A DNA stretch of 64,000 bases from Heliocidaris erythrogramma (lineage: Eukaryota > Echinodermata > Echinoidea > Camarodonta > Echinometridae), in NCBI GenBank assembly GCA_025617745.1, contig CM046870.1, positions 30,523,927 to 30,587,926 on the forward strand, written 5' to 3'. Positions 49,237 to 59,129 of this stretch are shown here, piece by piece. A program made the translations under genes and the position numbers. How positions within the stretch are numbered: position 1 is the first letter of the stretch; each line of letters starts with the position of its first letter. The notes beneath the pieces were generated by a model, which searched no databases, was not told the DNA's origin, and saw only the letters and a list, made by a program, of their open reading frames with translations.

Positions 49237-50138
49237 CTGTGCAGGAATTAAAAGTGTTAGTTGAAAAGATTATGCAGCAGAAAAAATAAAATGTAAAAGA
49301 TTTTGTCAAGACCCTGTTCAATCCTACATATAGGGTTTATAAATTAATTTCAGGATCTAACATTATCAGTAACATGGGTTTTGCATTATTTCACCACGTG
49401 TATATATGCAAATAGTTACGCTCCGTTATATACTATCAAAAATACCAGTATAATACTGTGGAGTACATATTTCAAAGAGTCCACTTTAAATGATATTAAA
49501 GTTTTCAGTAAACCCCATTTTTAATATACATCCCTTTTGTTAATTCTTGTACATATATAAATATTAATATATGTCTCATATGGACACATAATATGCAATG
49601 ATATCATTGATACTGTATGTTACAATACTGATACCAGGTTACAACAGATATATTAACGTAAGGGGTAGAACTTTCTGACAAATCATAAGCATGAAAAGTA
49701 GCTTACAGCAAGTGCAACTTCTTTGATAGCAGTTAGCAGGATTAAATATCAATCAGTGATTACTTGATAGTATTGGATGTGCAAAATTAGGGTGTGCAAA
49801 ATAAGAAAATGGCATAGATTTAGATGTTTAGAAATAACACAGTACAATGCCCTGGGCTTAATAAAAACGCATGGATTCAATATGAATACATGCTAATAAA
49901 GACTATTCTTTTGTAGAGACAACAAAGACAACCACAGACAACAAAATATTTCAATAATCAAATACAAAAGGAAGTGTCAGCTTGTATTTCATATGGCTGA
50001 CTTACATGTATATGCCATTTATGGTGCAAAAGTAAATTTTTTGGTGAAAAAAATTAAGTATTGGAATATACAGGTAGGTAATGCTATAGAAATACATGCA
50101 CAAGTACAGTGCTGTAGAGCAATAAAAGAATGTCTTAC
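49237..50138 (-). other. Intron 14
   Basis: AT-rich intron; nothing recognised. Confidence 0.6.
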
Positions 50139-50316
50139 TTGATCACTTTCCAGAGTCTCATGTCTAGCTTCTAATGATGTTGGGAGAGGGGCGCTCTCAA
50201 CTCTAACCACCTGTCTGGTTGTGGTCACTGTGGGGGTGACGGTAGGGGTGACAGTGGGGGTGACGGTAGGAGAAGAGGGCGAGACGATGTATGGCTCTTC
50301 GTTTGTAGCTGCCATC
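50139..50316 (-). CDS. SRCIN1/KIAA1217-like, exon 14: Thr/Pro/Val repeat segment
   Basis: The acceptor is TCACTCTATCAG|GATGGC and the donor GATCAA|GTAAGA, ending in phase 0. It begins MAATNEEPYIVSPSSP and then has four tandem units of the form TVTP, encoded by near-identical 12-nt DNA repeats at about 50226-50272. It finishes VVRVESAPLPTSLEARHETL and ESDQ. The repeat number may vary between individuals. No domain is recognised. Confidence 0.85.
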
Positions 50317-51378
50317 CTGATAGAGTGAGAGAAAATGAGAAAGTTAAGGGTTTCATTGAACTGCATTGTATCCTTTTTTCATCTAATTATGATTCAATTA
50401 CTTCATCAATCTAGCAACCATCCATCTATCCATCCATCTATCTATCCCTGCCTCCATCCATCTACCCATCCATCTATCCCTCCCTCATCCATTCATTTCT
50501 TCACCCATTGATGCATGCGTCCATTCCTTTATCTATTTCTTCATTCACCTTTCTATCTAACATCAATCCATCCATCCATCCATCCATCCTTCAATCTATC
50601 AACCAGCTCATCATTAAATCTATATGTGCAACTATCCCTCCATCCCTCCATCTATCCATTAATTTACCATTCTATCCAACCATTCAAGTATCGATCCACC
50701 AAACCTTCCATCCCTTCATTCATCAATCTGTCCAACAATGAATGAATGAATGAATCCCTCCACTTTATCCATCCATTCAGACATTAATCTATCTATCCAT
50801 CCAAACTCCATCCACCCAATCATCCATCCATCCACCCATCAGTCCCTGGCTCTTCCCCTCCTTCCATCCCTCCACCAATCCATCTATTTATCCTCCCATC
50901 CATCCTCCCATCCATCCACCCATCAATCCATCCATCCCTTGCTCTTTCCCTCCTACCATCCTTCCACCAATCCATCTGTTCATCCTCCCATCCATCCATC
51001 CATCCATCCATCCATCAATCCCTGGCTCTGTCCCTCCCATCCCTCCGCCAATTCATCCCTCCACCAATCCATCCACCAATCCATCCCTTGCTCTTTCACT
51101 CCTTCCATCCCTCCACCAACCCATCATCCATCCTCCCATCCCTGGCTCTTTTCCCCTTCCATCCTTCCACCAATCCATCTGTTCATCCTCCCATCCATCC
51201 ATCCATCCATCCATCAATTCCTGGCTCTGTCCCTCCCAACCCTCCGCCAATTCACCCATCCCTTGCTCTTTCACTCCTTCCATCCCTCGACCAATCCATC
51301 CATCCCTTGCTCTTTCCCTCCTTCCATCCCTCCACCAACCCATCATCCATCCATCCTCCCATCATACTGTTATCCTAC
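50317..51378 (-). other. Intron 13
   Basis: Almost the whole intron is the ATCC-type minisatellite listed separately; only about 90 bases next to exon 14 and a dozen next to exon 13 are outside it. Confidence 0.8.
50408..51365. repeat. CCATCCAT-rich minisatellite with a higher-order unit
   Basis: Built from CCATCCATC/CCATCTAT units. Between about 50840 and 51340 a longer unit recurs, roughly 'CCCTGGCTCTTTCCCTCC...CCATCCCTCCACCAATCCATC'. The apparent long open frames on both strands here are repeat artefacts. Confidence 0.9.
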
Positions 51379-51462
51379 CTCTTGAGTGTGTAGAGAGTAC
51401 TAGTAATCTTTTTACATCTCTTGAAATGATCGTCCAACCTCTGTGGCTCGTGTTTCATCCAA
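51379..51462 (-). CDS. SRCIN1/KIAA1217-like, exon 13: end of the coiled-coil core
   Basis: The acceptor is TCATTTTTGACAG|TTGGAT and the donor CTCAAGAG|GTAGGA. It encodes WMKHEPQRLDDHFKRCKKIT and then STLYTLKR. This is one of the most recognisable family motifs (Glu-Pro-x-x-Leu-Asp, then a basic helix ending in Leu-x-x-Leu-Arg/Lys-Arg). Its donor lies only about a dozen bases from the ATCC-type minisatellite that fills the following intron. Confidence 0.9.
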
Positions 51463-51898
51463 CTGTCAAAAATGAAATAAAATCAATATTAAAATTTCAT
51501 ATTCACTGAATAAGAAATCCTCTCTGTAAAGTGAGGATACCATAATAAAGTTAGAACAAGAAGTAAGTTTGGACCTCAACTTAATGCAGTGTCATTCCTA
51601 TGCCCTACTGCTTAGGAAGCATTTAGGCTGTATAATAAAGTGACTGATTGTTTGCATAAAGATGTACATTATATACTGTCAACAAAGAATCAGTATATAT
51701 ACTGTTACTGTAAGTCCCTTCATTTGGGATGAGTGTACACTTTACAGAAAAATGTTCTTTTAAGCCATAATTAGTTGGTATTTTAGCTTGCAAATGAACT
51801 TTTCTAAAGAAAACTATCTCCAACAATAAATTTCCCACAGCTTAATTCTCTCTTTCATCCTTTTTCGAATCATTGTACCAAACAGAAGATGGACTTAC
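51463..51898 (-). other. Intron 12
   Basis: AT-rich intron; nothing recognised. Confidence 0.6.
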
Positions 51899-51974
51899 TT
51901 CTCTTCTCTGACCACAATTTCCATTTCTCCTTCCTGGACAGTCTTCAGTTTCTCAGACAGAACTGGGAAATTCA
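51899..51974 (-). CDS. SRCIN1/KIAA1217-like, exon 12: coiled coil
   Basis: The acceptor is CAAATTTGTTTGTAG|TGAAT and the donor GAAGAGAA|GTAAGT. The 76 nt encode VNFPVLSEKLKTVQEGEMEI followed by VVREE. The FPVL...KL...V pattern, followed by a helix feeding into an EPQRLD motif in the next exon, matches the family's coiled-coil core. The exon is short but the frame, phase and conservation all agree. Confidence 0.88.
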
Positions 51975-52951
51975 CTACAAACAAATTGCAAATACAAAAA
52001 AAAAAATACTGAAAATCATTACAATATAATGTAAAACTAGAAACCTTCACGAATTGTTATTGACAGCCAATTTTGCAGCAAGAAATTTTTGCAAATTGCA
52101 ATAATAATTCTAATGTTGTTTCAATTGTGATTTTATCATTTCACGGCATGAAACTTTCGCGAATCTCGACCCCTTGCAAAATTAGTGAAAGGTTCATGCA
52201 CATGAAAATTTCTGGTGTTGCAGTAACTCCCAATGATGACATCCACAGAATTCTGACCATACCTTAGTATTTCCATCACTTTGTAAAACCACTCCACCCC
52301 CCCACCTCACATAACCCTTGATTAGTTTATAAAAGCATATGAGCACACACACAAAAAAAAATAATAATAACATTAACAATAACTGTTATTCATATAGTGA
52401 AATTGAAATTGCCAAGTAACTACTGCTCAAAGCTCTTCACACTGTATTACCCGTATCATATCTGAGCTTACAGCATACCACATAACCATTTACACCTAGC
52501 GGGCAAGAGAAAAATGATTTACATTTTATTAATTTCATATCAAACCCTATTGCAATTTCTTTGACAATTTAGTAGCACACTGGCTGCCAGGTGTGTGATG
52601 GCCGTTAAGGCTTCTTACGGAAAGTTTTTACATCGGCGGGCCCTCGGCGGCGCCGATTGATTCGGCGCGCCTGCGGAGCGGCTTTGTTCTCAACACGCCG
52701 ACTGAGCGATGCGGCGGAAGTTCTATTTATCTCGTTTAGCAGGTGGATCGCCGTAAACAAAAGCTCGCGCTAATCCCGCTGAACGGCGACTTCTTAGAGT
52801 CGCCGATAGATATGACAAGATCCGGGAGAAAATCCCGCTAAACGGCCTATTTAACTTTGGCCGCGGTGAAAACGGTGACAAAACTTTCCGTAAGAAGCCT
52901 AAGCAATTTAATTTACCATTCTCACTCTTTTTTTGTCATTATCGCTGTTAC
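51975..52951 (-). other. Intron 11
   Basis: Contains a GC-rich foldback element (52608-52900). At 52050-52185 two related segments carry AATTTTGCAGCAAGAAAT and CATGAAACTTTCGCGAAT motifs, also seen near 8480-8545, so this is a dispersed repeat. Confidence 0.6.
52608..52900. mobile_element. GC-rich 293-bp foldback element with 21-bp TIRs
   Basis: It starts AGGCTTCTTACGGAAAGTTTT and ends with the exact inverse at 52880-52900. The interior is strikingly GC-rich and CpG-rich (GGCGGCGCCGATTGATTCGG, CGGCGCGCC), unlike the AT-rich intron around it. Repeated CCCGCT(A/G)AACGGC and GCCGAT motifs occur inside. No open frame is present. It is probably a non-autonomous DNA transposon recently derived from a GC-rich source (inference). 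Confidence 0.75.
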
Positions 52952-53082
52952 CTTTCTGCTCGGCAATACCCATGCTGCAGTTGCCTAGCACCTGAGCTTG
53001 TTGCTCCAGACTGTCCATGTCAACGCTGCCCCTGTTGTTGATCGTCTTTTCTCGCAGCTTGTCAACGTTCTCATCCAGTATT
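52952..53082 (-). CDS. SRCIN1/KIAA1217-like, exon 11: coiled coil
   Basis: The acceptor is TATATTTTCAG|AATACTG and the donor GCAGAAAG|GTAACA. It completes an Arg codon with exon 10. The sequence runs RILDENVDKLREKTINNRGS, then VDMDSLEQQAQVLGNCSMGI and ends AEQK. Heptad-like spacing of Leu/Ile/Val is clear. It continues the helix of exon 10 and fits the family's conserved block of small coiled-coil exons. Confidence 0.88.
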
Positions 53083-53747
53083 CTGAAAATATATATCAGA
53101 ATGAACAAATATAAATTTACAAGAATGACCAAAGCAAATCTTATATGTACATAAGAAATGGGCGTAGGAAAAGAAACGTGCAAGGTGAACTGGGAATGCT
53201 ACAGCTGCCAAGGGTAGATATATTATGTAGAAAGTAGAAGTAAGAAATGTATAAATATTGTATGAATGAAGATAAGACATTTAGAAAGAAGACATAAGAA
53301 AACAAAAATCACATGTGCATGGATAGTACAATTTCATTCAATTCAATTCATTTTATTTCACATCTCTTGAAAGAGTATAAAACAAATATATGTATAGAAA
53401 TCACAAATATAACAACATGATAAGGGGATAAACAACAAAACAAAAATATATATAAATATTTATAATATGTTCTTGTACAGTTTTGTTTCTTTGTTTTTTT
53501 ACATTGTATTTCATGCTGATAAGTTGAGATATCTTGAATGTAGTATGTACACAAACACAAACTTGAAATCAAGCAAAATAACGTCACAAATTAAAATTTT
53601 CTGGACACTCACCACAAGGAAGAATCAGTTTGATAAAATTAGGCATTCAAAGGGACTGTTCACACATGATTTCAATGTACTGATACTAAATGATAAACCT
53701 GCATTATTCATAAGTGATTAGTAGTTTCAATATAAAATTTTGGATAC
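53083..53747 (-). other. Intron 10
   Basis: AT-rich. The run CATTCAATTCAATTCATTTT at about 53335-53354 resembles the tail of the LINE end at 20685 and may be a small retroelement fragment. Nothing else is recognised. Confidence 0.5.
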
Positions 53748-53914
53748 CTGAGATCCCTTTCAATCATCTCCTGTGTTTGCATATACTTGATGTATTCCTG
53801 ATGTACTCTAGCTCGCTGGTTCCTGATTGGATGATTATCAGTGCCTGGGGCGCCCTCTAGTGCCATGCGGATCTTGTGGGATGTCGAGCGGAAGTTGTTG
53901 TTCATCTGCTGTAC
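53748..53914 (-). CDS. SRCIN1/KIAA1217-like, exon 10: coiled-coil core
   Basis: The acceptor is TTCTGCCCACAG|GTACAG and the donor GATCTCAG|GTATCC. In phase 0 it reads VQQMNNNFRSTSHKIRMALE, a short Gly/Pro break, then RVHQEYIKYMQTQEMIERDL. The long amphipathic helices are typical of the central coiled-coil region of the SRCIN1/KIAA1217 family, which mediates partner binding in vertebrates. In the shifted frame produced by exon 8 it stops at 53838-53840. Confidence 0.88.
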
Positions 53915-54258
53915 CTGTGGGCAGAAAAAAATGGTGTAGATAAAAAACTGTCAGTGCATTCTGATACGGAGCTGAATACTGTCTTTTGGCACAAACTTAA
54001 ATCTACATTGTCAATAAAAAGCTAGACATATACGTTCAAAGATATTTGAAGGATATATAGCCATTTTAATTGCCTACACAAAGACAGATTTGTAATATCC
54101 TCACAAGTTTTTGATCTAAACAACAACCATAAAAGACCTTTGACAGGGTTGATGAATACATACATGTGCATTGAAAAGAATTTTCACATTGCTTGGTACA
54201 CGACCAGCATGTCAAAATATCTAATTTCCTTGTTATGACCCGTATTTTGACAACCTAC
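53915..54258 (-). other. Intron 9
   Basis: AT-rich intron with a good polypyrimidine tract before exon 10; nothing else recognised. Confidence 0.6.
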
Positions 54259-54555
54259 CATATTGAGATGCATTTTCCTGATCTGTCTGAGTTGCATTCT
54301 GAGGTCCGTCGTACGGTGTTTCAGCACCATGGCGCTGCGCTGGACATTCACGCCCCCTTGGGTGTGCCACGGGCTTACCTGCCACGCCCGTTCCGGGGTG
54401 CGAGGAGGGTCTGGGGGACTGGGGGCCAGGGGGTCTTGATTGCTGCTGAGGCATGGGTGTTCTTGATTGCTGCTGGGGGATGGGTGTTCTTGATTGCTGT
54501 TGTTGTTGGTGTTGTTGTTGAGGTGTAGGGGTCCTTGCCTGAACTGGGGCAGAGT
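54259..54555 (-). CDS. SRCIN1/KIAA1217-like, exon 9: Gln/Pro repeats, then coiled coil; open in two frames
   Basis: The acceptor is ACCAATCCCATAG|ACTCTG and the donor CTCAATATG|GTAGGT. The 297 nt are open in two frames. In phase 0 the 3' end encodes TTDLRMQLRQIRKMHLNM, the conserved helix that continues into exon 10, so that frame is certainly used at the 3' end. In the other frame the 5' part reads like a natural linker, with PTPQQQHQQQQQSRTP and three imperfect PQQQSR repeats built on CAG/CAA codons. A good internal donor motif (GGCAG|GTAAGC, near 54378) has no acceptor at a plausible distance. Confidence 0.8.
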
Positions 54556-55080
54556 CTATGGGATTGGTTATAAAGAAAGAGAGAAAAAAAAAGTTAGAGA
54601 GCCGGGTTGGCAATAAAAATTGATGCAAATCATGATTAAAAAGATAAATCAGTGATTTAATTTGAAGTACTTAGTTGATTTCATTTAAATTGCTCATTAA
54701 AATCAAATTTTTGGGACAAAAATCTGTAAAAGTGTCAACCTTCTTAGAAAGAAATACAGACAAAAAATATGTCGCGAAAAATAATAAAATAATGAAATCT
54801 AATAGAAAGGTAGTATAAAAAGTATAACAAATTTCTAATTGATTGCATAACTTTTGCATTCTTCTGTTTTGTGCAACTATTTTACCATGACATATAAATC
54901 AATGATAATAATTACACAGATTACACATACATTTGATTGAATATAAATGTCGTCACTAAATTCAATTCAATCTAATTTAAACTGTTTAATTTGTTTACAA
55001 ATACAATTACAATGAAAAACGGGCCATCATTGTAACTATACTCCAGACGAATATGATTAGTAACGGCACCCTTTACATAC
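54556..55080 (-). other. Intron 8
   Basis: AT-rich. The stretch near 54957-55020 begins with an AATTCAATTCAATC-type run similar to the ends of LINE tails elsewhere in the window. Nothing else is recognised. Confidence 0.5.
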
Positions 55081-55132
55081 CTGTTCTTATTGGTGGGGCT
55101 GGGCGATCACCCGGCGGTCTTTGAGCGGCATC
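55081..55132 (-). CDS. 52-nt exon 8 (possible poison or alternative exon)
   Basis: The acceptor is GATGTCTTTGCAG|GATGC and the donor AGAACAG|GTATGT; both are strong. It encodes DAAQRPPGDRPAPPIRT plus one base, in keeping with the surrounding Pro-rich linker. Because 52 is not a multiple of three, inclusion moves exon 9 to another frame. That frame reads through exon 9 as a Pro/Gln-rich sequence but hits TGA at 53838-53840, 25 codons into exon 10. Skipping it keeps the conserved coiled-coil frame to the real stop. It could be a regulated poison exon, or a normal exon with a base missing or extra in this sequence. Confidence 0.6.
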
Positions 55133-55822
55133 CTGCAAAGACATCAAACATATGGTTTATTGTGGGAATAGAATGCAAAAGGAACTATTAACATTTTGAC
55201 ACAGTTGCGAAAGGAGTTGAATTGTTCATTATTCAGACTTCGCATGTTAAGAATACAAAATATCCCTGAAAGTTTTAGTAAAACTATTAAAGTTGCCTTA
55301 AACCGAACCTCCTAAATAGCGCGTTTTTCTAACAGGATTTGGAAAATATCTGAGCATCTCATTTTCCAATCATGCACCATTATCCCTTGTAGAAGCTTAG
55401 AATGTACTTGCTGGTAATTTTCAACATTTGCATGTCCAAAGTTCAGTTTGAAATAAAAATGTGCTTATTTTCCCAGCAAGTGGTTTGCTAAAATTCAAAA
55501 CAAAATGCAACTAAATCTCAAATGATAATCTCAAGTTAGAAATGACTAAGATGGCGCTGTTCAAATTCTTCCAGTTTAAGGCAATTTTGAAGTTTGGAAA
55601 AGGGAAAGTCTATGCCTTTTTTTCCATAAGAATGGAAGAATTTTATTTGTAATGTCGTATGAGTAATAAAAGTCATAAATATCATTGTAACTAGTAGAAT
55701 AATTTCAAATGACTTCGACATCAATTTCACCACCCATATAATCTTGAATTCCATAATCTTCAGGACTGATGATCACTCATCATTACACAAAAATGAACTG
55801 GAATAATTTACTGGAGTCCTAC
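55133..55822 (-). other. Intron 7
   Basis: AT-rich; no repeat or gene recognised. Confidence 0.6.
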
Positions 55823-55925
55823 CTGAGGGCGCCCTTGTCTAGGTGTACCGTTGTGTGTTCCGATGACAGAACGAACCATGCCGGCAAGATTGGCTATCTG
55901 CTGCTCCATGGCAGAGATCCTTTCG
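55823..55925 (-). CDS. SRCIN1/KIAA1217-like, exon 7: first short coiled coil
   Basis: The acceptor is CCTTTTTACAG|CGAAAG and the donor CGCCCTCAG|GTAGGA. It completes a Ser codon with exon 6 and ends in phase 0. The sequence SERISAMEQQIANLAGMVRS is a short amphipathic helix that closely follows the family signature of one short helix placed between the Pro-rich linkers. It ends with a basic tail (TPRQGRPQ). This exon, with exon 2, anchors the family assignment. Confidence 0.9.
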
Positions 55926-57444
55926 CTGTAAAAAGGTAAAAAGATCAAAGGTGAAAAGTAAAAGATTGTCCCAACTGTAATTCTTATGCCCTCTGGATAC
56001 TTCTGATTCAATATTAATTTTAATAAAACGAAATGAAGCTAATGTACTGATGCATATGACCACTTCTGACAAGAAATGTTTATGGTGAAATATTAACATG
56101 TATGCATGCAAAGAGGAAATATTTCTGGAATAATATGCATCGATACCTGATAACAGTGAACATTTCATCACTAGAGAAAGTACATAATGACACATTTTAT
56201 TAATAAAAGAAGATGTAGACTGAGTGACAATACGATGGATTTGTTAAGAACAAAGGTCACCTCTTCCAAATAAAAAGCACCTCTTCCAAATAAAAAGCAA
56301 ACATTTTAAAAGAACATTTACTTAGTACACCAATAATTACCCTGAAATGAAGGACAAATGTATTAAAAAGTTATTAGATCAACACATTCAAACAATATCA
56401 AAAGACCCCATGAGCTGCTTGACCTAAAGTTCACACAACCGTTGATTCTTCAATTTTTAAAATTTGGTTGCATTTGTTTTCTAAAATCGCAATCAAATAA
56501 TGCATTTAGCTTTCATATTTTGCAGTTTTCATGCCACAAAGTTTATAAGCAAGCAATGCGCAATATTTCTAAGAGTGATCAACCCCTCATTAGATAGATA
56601 CTGTTTCTCCCCTGAAAGAAAACTCTTCACTGGTTGCGGTGGTGGGCCATTTTTTCATTCTAACAATTCCAGAATGATTGAATTTGTTATTTTAAAAGTT
56701 ATGTATTTTCACATTAAAAAATACTGAGATATGTTAAGAAATTTTACATTTTAACAGGCATATTTGTACCAAGCAATCCCTTCTCAAGGATGCATCAGCA
56801 GGATATGATATTGACTGCAATACCATATCCTGTAGTTAAAATCATGGGATAGCCATCGGTGACCATGCCCCTCAAAGCAATCAATGTTTATATTATATCA
56901 TCCTGTACTTCCAGCAACTTGCCACACAGCCACACTCAAATGCCACTCCCTAACCAACCCAGTCTCACACTTAAATAGACGAATAGAGTCATAGTACCAT
57001 CACCGTTAATATGACACTCTTGGTCAATTTAAGGGACATTTATAATGGCGCCACCTACGTTTGCATTCTGGCCGAGTTATCCAAGAAAGCTGAATCGATC
57101 ATAAATATTTGTGTCAATTTTTGCATTAAAAGTATGTCTTGTTTTTCAAGGTTATTTAATGGAAATGTGTAAAACAGTGGCGTTATCGTGAAATAAATCG
57201 CCCCTCATTCACTCCTCAAAGTTTCGGTTTATTGCGTACAACGCTTTAGTGACTTCATTCCACCTCAAATCTGCCGAAACCAATATCACGATTGCAAACA
57301 TCGATGGCGCCATTATAAATGACCCTTAAATTGACCAAGAGTGTCATATTAACGGTGATGGTACTATTACTCTATTTGTCTTTTTAAGTGTGAGACTGGG
57401 TTGCCCTAACGCCACACCCTAATGCCACACCCCTCGTGACCTAC
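55926..57444 (-). other. Intron 6
   Basis: The exon-6 side holds a 449-bp long-TIR foldback (56955-57403) followed by a short direct repeat of a CTAACGCCACACC-type unit. The rest is AT-rich, with a 19-bp tandem duplication (CACCTCTTCCAAATAAAAAG) near 56259-56298. Confidence 0.65.
56955..57403. mobile_element. Foldback element with about 110-bp terminal inverted repeats
   Basis: The left end CAACCCAGTCTCACACTTAA is the inverse of the right end at 57380-57403. Pairing continues through the blocks CACCGTTAATATGACACTCT and GGTCAATTTAAGGG and a TATAATGGCGCCA block near 57036. There is no coding capacity. It is a MITE-like or foldback DNA element of unknown superfamily. Confidence 0.75.
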
Positions 57445-57582
57445 CTGGTCCCCTCCTCCCCTGGTGGGGGTCTGTTGGGAGGGCCTGTACGAGGGGCTGG
57501 TTGGGAGAAAGGCCGTTGGGCACCGGGATGGACGCCAGGTCTCTGTCCCACAGCGCCATCTACTGTCGGTGCGCTTTGAGGT
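57445..57582 (-). CDS. SRCIN1/KIAA1217-like, exon 6: Pro-rich linker
   Basis: The acceptor is AATTACCCCCAG|ACCTC and the donor GGGACCAG|GTAGGT. The exon is 138 nt and enters and leaves in phase 2, so it could be skipped without changing the frame. It reads PQSAPTVDGAVGQRPG, continues with an Arg/Pro-rich piece (QPAPRTGPPNRPPPGEEG) and is probably disordered. RTGPPNRPPP is a candidate proline ligand for SH3 or EVH1 domains (inference). A 449-bp foldback element sits just 3' in the following intron, ending about 40 bp from the donor. Confidence 0.82.
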
Positions 57583-58404
57583 CTGGGGGTAATTAGTGAA
57601 CACAAACGCAGAAGCGGTTTGACTTACGAGCATGCCATGAGATTATCAATCGAGACTTAATAACATGTACAATTACACATAACCATTCAAATGTTAGTGT
57701 TAAAACAATGATTAAAACACATTTAACATATCAACATGAAGATGTCTTGCTTTTTCGAACATAAACATACTCTATCTGCTGCATCAAACTTTCACTTCTT
57801 TAATCAGTTGGGCATTTGTTACAATTAAATCTTATGCATTTCAAACCAAATATTTTGTAACACATCAACATAAATTGTATTATATTTGAAGGGCGATCTA
57901 TCAATGTTGAAATGATAACATAACAATCTCATTGCTTTCCTACAGCTTGAATTTAGAATAAGTCCACAGTAAGGACAATCCCCGTTTCTCTCCAATGCAA
58001 AGCGTAGCCAGCCTGACAAATCATTCCCTGCTTTCTGACATATCAACATATAGCGCATGCAAGCAGCAACATCAACGCTCATAATATTCCAAGCACTTAA
58101 CCCACCAGGACGATGAACAGTTTCCAAACTATTCAATAATCTTTTGGGTCCTTCAATCCATACATTCTTTCCGAAGCACGATTATAATTTTGACTTCAAA
58201 GGATTTCCATGATCTTGAGGACTTCCAGAAAAACCCTTAAATTGAAGGATGTAAGGGGCTTTTACTGATCATGTAGAAATCGAGCCTGTCTTTATTCAAA
58301 ATATTTCTAGATTTTGTTTACAAGCCACCTTTTCAAACCTTTGCCTATTAGTTCTGCACAAGAACTAATGAATTATAGCAAATTTTTTCACTTGTAAATT
58401 ATAC
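57583..58404 (-). other. Intron 5
   Basis: AT-rich intronic sequence. A 103-codon open frame on the minus strand (57825-58136) has no exon-like splice context or recognisable sequence and is treated as chance. Confidence 0.6.
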
Positions 58405-58645
58405 CTGCCATGGCTGAATGTTCCATCATGGCTCCCATGCCTTCTGAGAGGAGGCTGACTGCGATGCTGGGGTCCCATTCCGTTGGGGATGGGGTGTCGC
58501 ATCCCCGGTGCCCCGTTCCTGGGGAGGGTACCCCCCTGGGGTCGACCCGGAGGGGTCTGGTGGTGCTGGGGTGGAGGACCTCGCTGTCTTGGGTGACCGT
58601 TGGGCATGGGGGCGGACATGACCTGGTGCTGCATCACCTTTGTCA
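58405..58645 (-). CDS. SRCIN1/KIAA1217-like, exon 5: Pro/His-rich linker
   Basis: The acceptor is TTCTCTTTCAG|TGACAAAG and the donor CATGGCAG|GTATAA. Entry in phase 1 gives VTKVMQHQVMSAPMPNGHPR, then a run rich in Pro, Gln and His (RGPPPQHHQTPPGRPQ) and an Arg/Ser/His tail. There is no recognisable domain and the exon is predicted to be disordered. The codons are GC-rich compared with the AT-rich introns on either side, which supports a real exon. Exit phase 2 fits the next exon. Confidence 0.83.
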
Positions 58646-59129
58646 CTGAAAGAGAAGAAAATGTACATCAATATAAAAAGAAGTTATAAATGGATCTACG
58701 ATGTCTAGAACACAAGGCAATGAATAAAGATACATAAAGATAGATGTTCATGTATTAAGCATTTGCAGATCTAGTGATGGTTAACAAAATGGTAGTTCAA
58801 TGTAGAAAACTCTGGTCAAACCATATGAGAAACGTAAAAGATGATGGGCATATATGAAGATGTAGGTAGTAAAATTCAGTCTTTTCAGTATATCTGATCA
58901 TTAGCACTAAGGAAGCCTTCAAGACAAACAATAATTATCAATGGACATTGGAATTTTTTAATGATGTAAATTCACTAACCTCAATCAAATTGTAATAAAA
59001 ACATTTTGGATAGCAAAATCATAAATTAATGGGTTGAAAGATAACTTCCTCCATTGGCTATCACATGAGGGTTTAACTGAATTTAGTGTTGATACATTTG
59101 AGCAGCTTTAATAACAAAGAATGGCCTAC
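58646..59129 (-). other. Intron 4
   Basis: AT-rich intronic sequence with nothing recognised. Confidence 0.7.

Noticed and set aside
50750-51385. 211-codon open frame rich in Ser/Pro/His
   Set aside because: It lies within the ATCC-type minisatellite; frames are open on both strands for the same reason.
54340-54380. Intron inside exon 9 using the GGCAG|GTAAGC donor motif
   Set aside because: The only acceptors that restore the coiled-coil frame would make an intron of about 22 nt, too short to be spliced.
57825-58136. 103-codon minus-strand frame in intron 5
   Set aside because: Cys-rich but without family resemblance, and no acceptor/donor that keeps the gene's phase; retained only as intron.
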